8,554 nucleotides of DNA from Dehalococcoidia bacterium UBA4060 (GTDB lineage: Bacteria > Chloroflexota > Dehalococcoidia > GIF9 > UBA5629): assembly GCA_002383665.1 (NCBI GenBank), contig DFZI01000019.1:2078-10631 (forward strand), in the 5' to 3' direction. Below, in pieces: positions 6,663-8,554 of the stretch (positions within the stretch are counted from its first letter, which is position 1; every line of letters starts with the position of its first letter). Under the pieces are notes generated by a model. The model did no database searches and was not told the DNA's origin. It saw only the letters and a program-made list of their open reading frames with translations. The position numbers and the translations under genes were made by a program.

Positions 6663-6755
6663 GGGAAATTCCCACGGATCAATCATAAGTTATCCGGTTG
6701 AGATTGGTGAAGACGACTTTTTAAAGGCTGCTCACAGAAGATAGCCTCTACCCAT

Positions 6756-8030
6756 TCAGGGTCGTACCTGTCCGTTGCCCCTGATGCACCACTTGTAGCT
6801 GGTTAGCTCTCTGAGACCCATAGGGCCGCGGGCATGGAACTTTTGCGTGCTGATGCCGATTTCAGCGCCCATGCCGAACTGTGCACCGTCCGTGAAACGT
6901 GTGCTGGCATTGCTGTAGACACAGGCGGCGTCCACCTCATTGAGGAAGCGGTCTATGGCCTTCTGGTCCTGGCTGATGATGGCCTCGGAGTGCCCTGACC
7001 CGTAACGGTCGATATGTTCCAGAGCTCCTTCCAGAGAGTCGACGACTTTAACGGCGGCGACAAGTGAGAGGAACTCCTTGCCCCAGTCTTCCTGAGTGGC
7101 AGCTTTTATCTTCAGTCCCTCCACCTTTTTCAGGATCTCCAGCGACCGCTCATCGCAATGCAATTCCACTCCAGCCCTGGCCAGCTCTCCTGCCATGACG
7201 GGCAGGAAGTCTGGGGCGATATCATTATCCACCAGAACGCAGTCGAGAGCGTTGCAGACTGTAGGCCGCTGTACCTTGGCATTGTAAATAATTGCAGTGG
7301 CCTTTTTTTGGTCAGCGGTCTTCTCAACATAAGTATGGCAGACGCCGATGCCCCCGGTCACTACGGGCATGGACGCGTTATCGCGTACAGACCTGATAAG
7401 CCCTTCACCGCCGCGGGGTATGATGAGGTCTATATATTCTTTCAATTTCAGCATACTCTCCACCAGACTGCGGTCAGTGGATTCGATGAACTGCACGGCG
7501 CCCCTGGGTATACCGACCCGGTAGGTGGCCTCCTGCACTGTACTGGCCAGTGCCAGGTTGGAACGGTAAGCCTCCTTGCCTCCGCGCAGGATGATGGCAT
7601 TGCCTGCTTTCAGACAGAGAACAGAGATGTCGACTGTGACGTTGGGTCGGCTTTCATAGATGGCACCGATCACGCCCAAGGGCACGCGCTGCTTGGTCAG
7701 CTTAAGGCCGTTGGGTAGGGTGCGCTCTTCCATCACCTCACCCACCGGGTCGGGCAGCCCAGCTACGGTCCTGACATCTGCAGCGATACCTTTGATCCTG
7801 TCTGAATTAAGCATCAGACGGTCCAACATGGATGCGCTCATTCCGCCTGCCCTGGCTTCCCTGTAATCTTTCTCGTTGTTATGCAATATGCTCTCCATAT
7901 TGTCCAGCAGAGCCTGTGCCACAGCTAACATGGCTTCATTTTTAACCGCAATCGGCACATAGGCGAGCTTCTTTGAGGCCATCCTGGCCTGCCTGGCTTT
8001 TTCAATCAGTTCATTGACGTCTGCCTGCAT
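6756..8030 (-). CDS. proA: Glutamate-5-semialdehyde dehydrogenase (gamma-glutamyl phosphate reductase)
   Basis: Second step of proline biosynthesis: NADPH-dependent reduction of gamma-glutamyl phosphate to glutamate 5-semialdehyde, which cyclises to pyrroline-5-carboxylate. The 424-aa length is normal for stand-alone ProA. Recognisable blocks: QRVPLGVIGAIYESRPNVTVD (114-134), LRGGKEAYRSN (148-158), IPRGGEGLIRSV (204-215), the catalytic cysteine C259 in QRPTVCNALD (254-263), and the C-terminal NASTRFTDGAQFGMGAEIGIST with HARGPMGLRELTSYKW (374-414). The ATG has a strong Shine-Dalgarno sequence. The gene follows proB by 24 nt on the same strand, giving the common proB-proA order, so co-transcription is expected. 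The 3' end faces the 3' end of rph. Confidence 0.97.
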   Translation of the reverse strand: MQADVNELIEKARQARMASKKLAYVPIAVKNEAMLAVAQALLDNMESILHNNEKDYREARAGGMSASMLDRLMLNSDRIKGIAADVRTVAGLPDPVGEVMEERTLPNGLKLTKQRVPLGVIGAIYESRPNVTVDISVLCLKAGNAIILRGGKEAYRSNLALASTVQEATYRVGIPRGAVQFIESTDRSLVESMLKLKEYIDLIIPRGGEGLIRSVRDNASMPVVTGGIGVCHTYVEKTADQKKATAIIYNAKVQRPTVCNALDCVLVDNDIAPDFLPVMAGELARAGVELHCDERSLEILKKVEGLKIKAATQEDWGKEFLSLVAAVKVVDSLEGALEHIDRYGSGHSEAIISQDQKAIDRFLNEVDAACVYSNASTRFTDGAQFGMGAEIGISTQKFHARGPMGLRELTSYKWCIRGNGQVRP

Positions 8031-8038
8031 GGTAATAT

Positions 8039-8045
8039 CTCCCTT
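8039..8045 (-). promoter_or_regulatory. Ribosome binding site of proA
   Basis: Minus-strand AAGGGAG lies in the 24-nt gap between proB and proA, 8 nt before the proA ATG at 8030. It shows that proA is translated by its own initiation and not only by coupling to proB. Confidence 0.8.
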
Positions 8046-8054
8046 CTCTGCTGG

Positions 8055-8554
8055 TCAATTTAGTGCCATGTTGTCGCAGTGGATAGCTTCTGCACCATAT
8101 TGATAACCGAGCGTATCTGCGATCTTGCTGGACTGTAAGCCCTTGATGCGGCGCAGGTCTCTGGCGCTGTAGTTGGTAATGCCGCTGCCGGCCTTGGATT
8201 CCTCGCTATCAATGATATCCACAACATCACCTCGCTTGAAATTGCCCTTAACATCAATGATACCTGCTGGCAGCAGGCTCTTACGTTCCCTACGCAGGGC
8301 TGTCAGGGCGCCTTTGTCGATGACGATCTTGCCCTTGCTGCTAAGACCGCTGAGGAGCCAGCGCTGGCGGCTCTCAATCTTGCTATCGCGTGCCTTAAAG
8401 AATGTACCAACCTTCTGGCCGGACGCTGCCCTAAGCAGTACATTGGGAAGTGTGCCCAACGCGATGATGACAGGAACTCCCGAACTGGTGGCCAGCCTTG
8501 CTGCCTCAATCTTGGTTACCATTCCTCCTGTACCACTTTTGCTGCCCGCTTTAC
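8055..8554 (-). CDS. proB: Glutamate 5-kinase, C-terminal part (gene cut by window edge)
   Basis: First step of proline biosynthesis: ATP-dependent phosphorylation of glutamate to gamma-glutamyl 5-phosphate. Only the last 166 codons or so are in the window. The frame stays open to base 8554 and reads KAGSKSGTGGMVTKIEAA, the conserved GTGGMxTK nucleotide/substrate loop of the amino-acid kinase fold, so the Met at 8522 is internal and not the start. The GTFF and ESRQRWL motifs close the kinase domain. A C-terminal PUA domain follows: IVIDKGALTAL, KSLLPAGIIDVKGNFKRGD, ITNYSARDLRRIKG, then AEAIHCDNMALN. The usual ending has HRDN; here it is HCDN. The kinase N-terminus, start codon and promoter lie beyond the right edge. 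proA follows after 24 nt. Confidence 0.95.
   Translation of the reverse strand, partial: KAGSKSGTGGMVTKIEAARLATSSGVPVIIALGTLPNVLLRAASGQKVGTFFKARDSKIESRQRWLLSGLSSKGKIVIDKGALTALRRERKSLLPAGIIDVKGNFKRGDVVDIIDSEESKAGSGITNYSARDLRRIKGLQSSKIADTLGYQYGAEAIHCDNMALN

Noticed and set aside
6722..6750. Stem TAAAGGCT/AGCCTCTA as a terminator for rph or proA
   Set aside because: Only 8 bp with a wobble and a 13-nt loop, and no T-run follows on either strand.
7158..7718. Plus-strand open frame opposite proA
   Set aside because: Antisense to the catalytic core of proA, with low-complexity, family-less translation.
8031..8059. TTGACC at the end of proB as an internal promoter for proA
   Set aside because: No acceptable -10 box occurs 16-18 nt downstream, and proA has a strong ribosome site consistent with a polycistronic proB-proA message.
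8055..8522. proB as a complete 155-residue gene starting at Met 8522
   Set aside because: The frame continues upstream as the conserved GTGGM motif to the window edge, so the Met is internal.
1..8554. CRISPR arrays, tRNA, rRNA, insertion sequences, phage genes, defence or toxin modules
   Set aside because: Scanned for repeats, inverted ends and characteristic proteins. All space is taken up by housekeeping genes with short gaps, and no gene-free stretch exceeds about 135 bp.

Overview
The window looks like core chromosome of a free-living bacterium. It carries eight protein genes on both strands, packed tightly, with no mobile elements, CRISPR arrays, tRNA or rRNA. The best guess for the source is Chloroflexota, probably the Dehalococcoidia. 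This is inferred from the style of the FtsK protein (a charged insert in the motor's alpha/beta region), of RNase J and of the glutamate 5-kinase C-terminus. It has not been checked by a database search.

Left part (1-5853, minus strand). Reading in the direction of transcription, the order is a TauE/SafE-type membrane transporter, a small DUF1634 membrane protein, a family-4 uracil-DNA glycosylase, ribonuclease J, and an FtsK/SpoIIIE DNA translocase. A textbook intrinsic terminator sits just after ftsK at the window edge. Two strong sigma70-like promoters are visible: one before the transporter and one in the 45-bp gap before the glycosylase. The block therefore reads as two transcription units, tauE-DUF1634 and udg-rnj-ftsK, with possible read-through from the first into the second. 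Both promoters lie so close to their start codons that the mRNAs should have almost no 5' leader.

Middle (5943-6662, plus strand). RNase PH (rph) is transcribed divergently from the transporter and, unlike it, has a clear Shine-Dalgarno site.

Right part (6756-8554, minus strand). proA and the C-terminal part of proB form the proline biosynthesis pair proB-proA. proB runs off the right edge. proA converges on rph across a 93-bp gap that has no convincing terminator.

Functionally the window combines uracil repair, chromosome translocation, mRNA decay and processing (RNase J, and RNase PH on the facing strand), proline synthesis, and a probable anion or organosulfur exporter with its small partner. 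I found no sign of a new defence system or other exotic system. The points most worth a second look are the matched, near-leaderless promoters and the unusual insert and C-terminus of FtsK.
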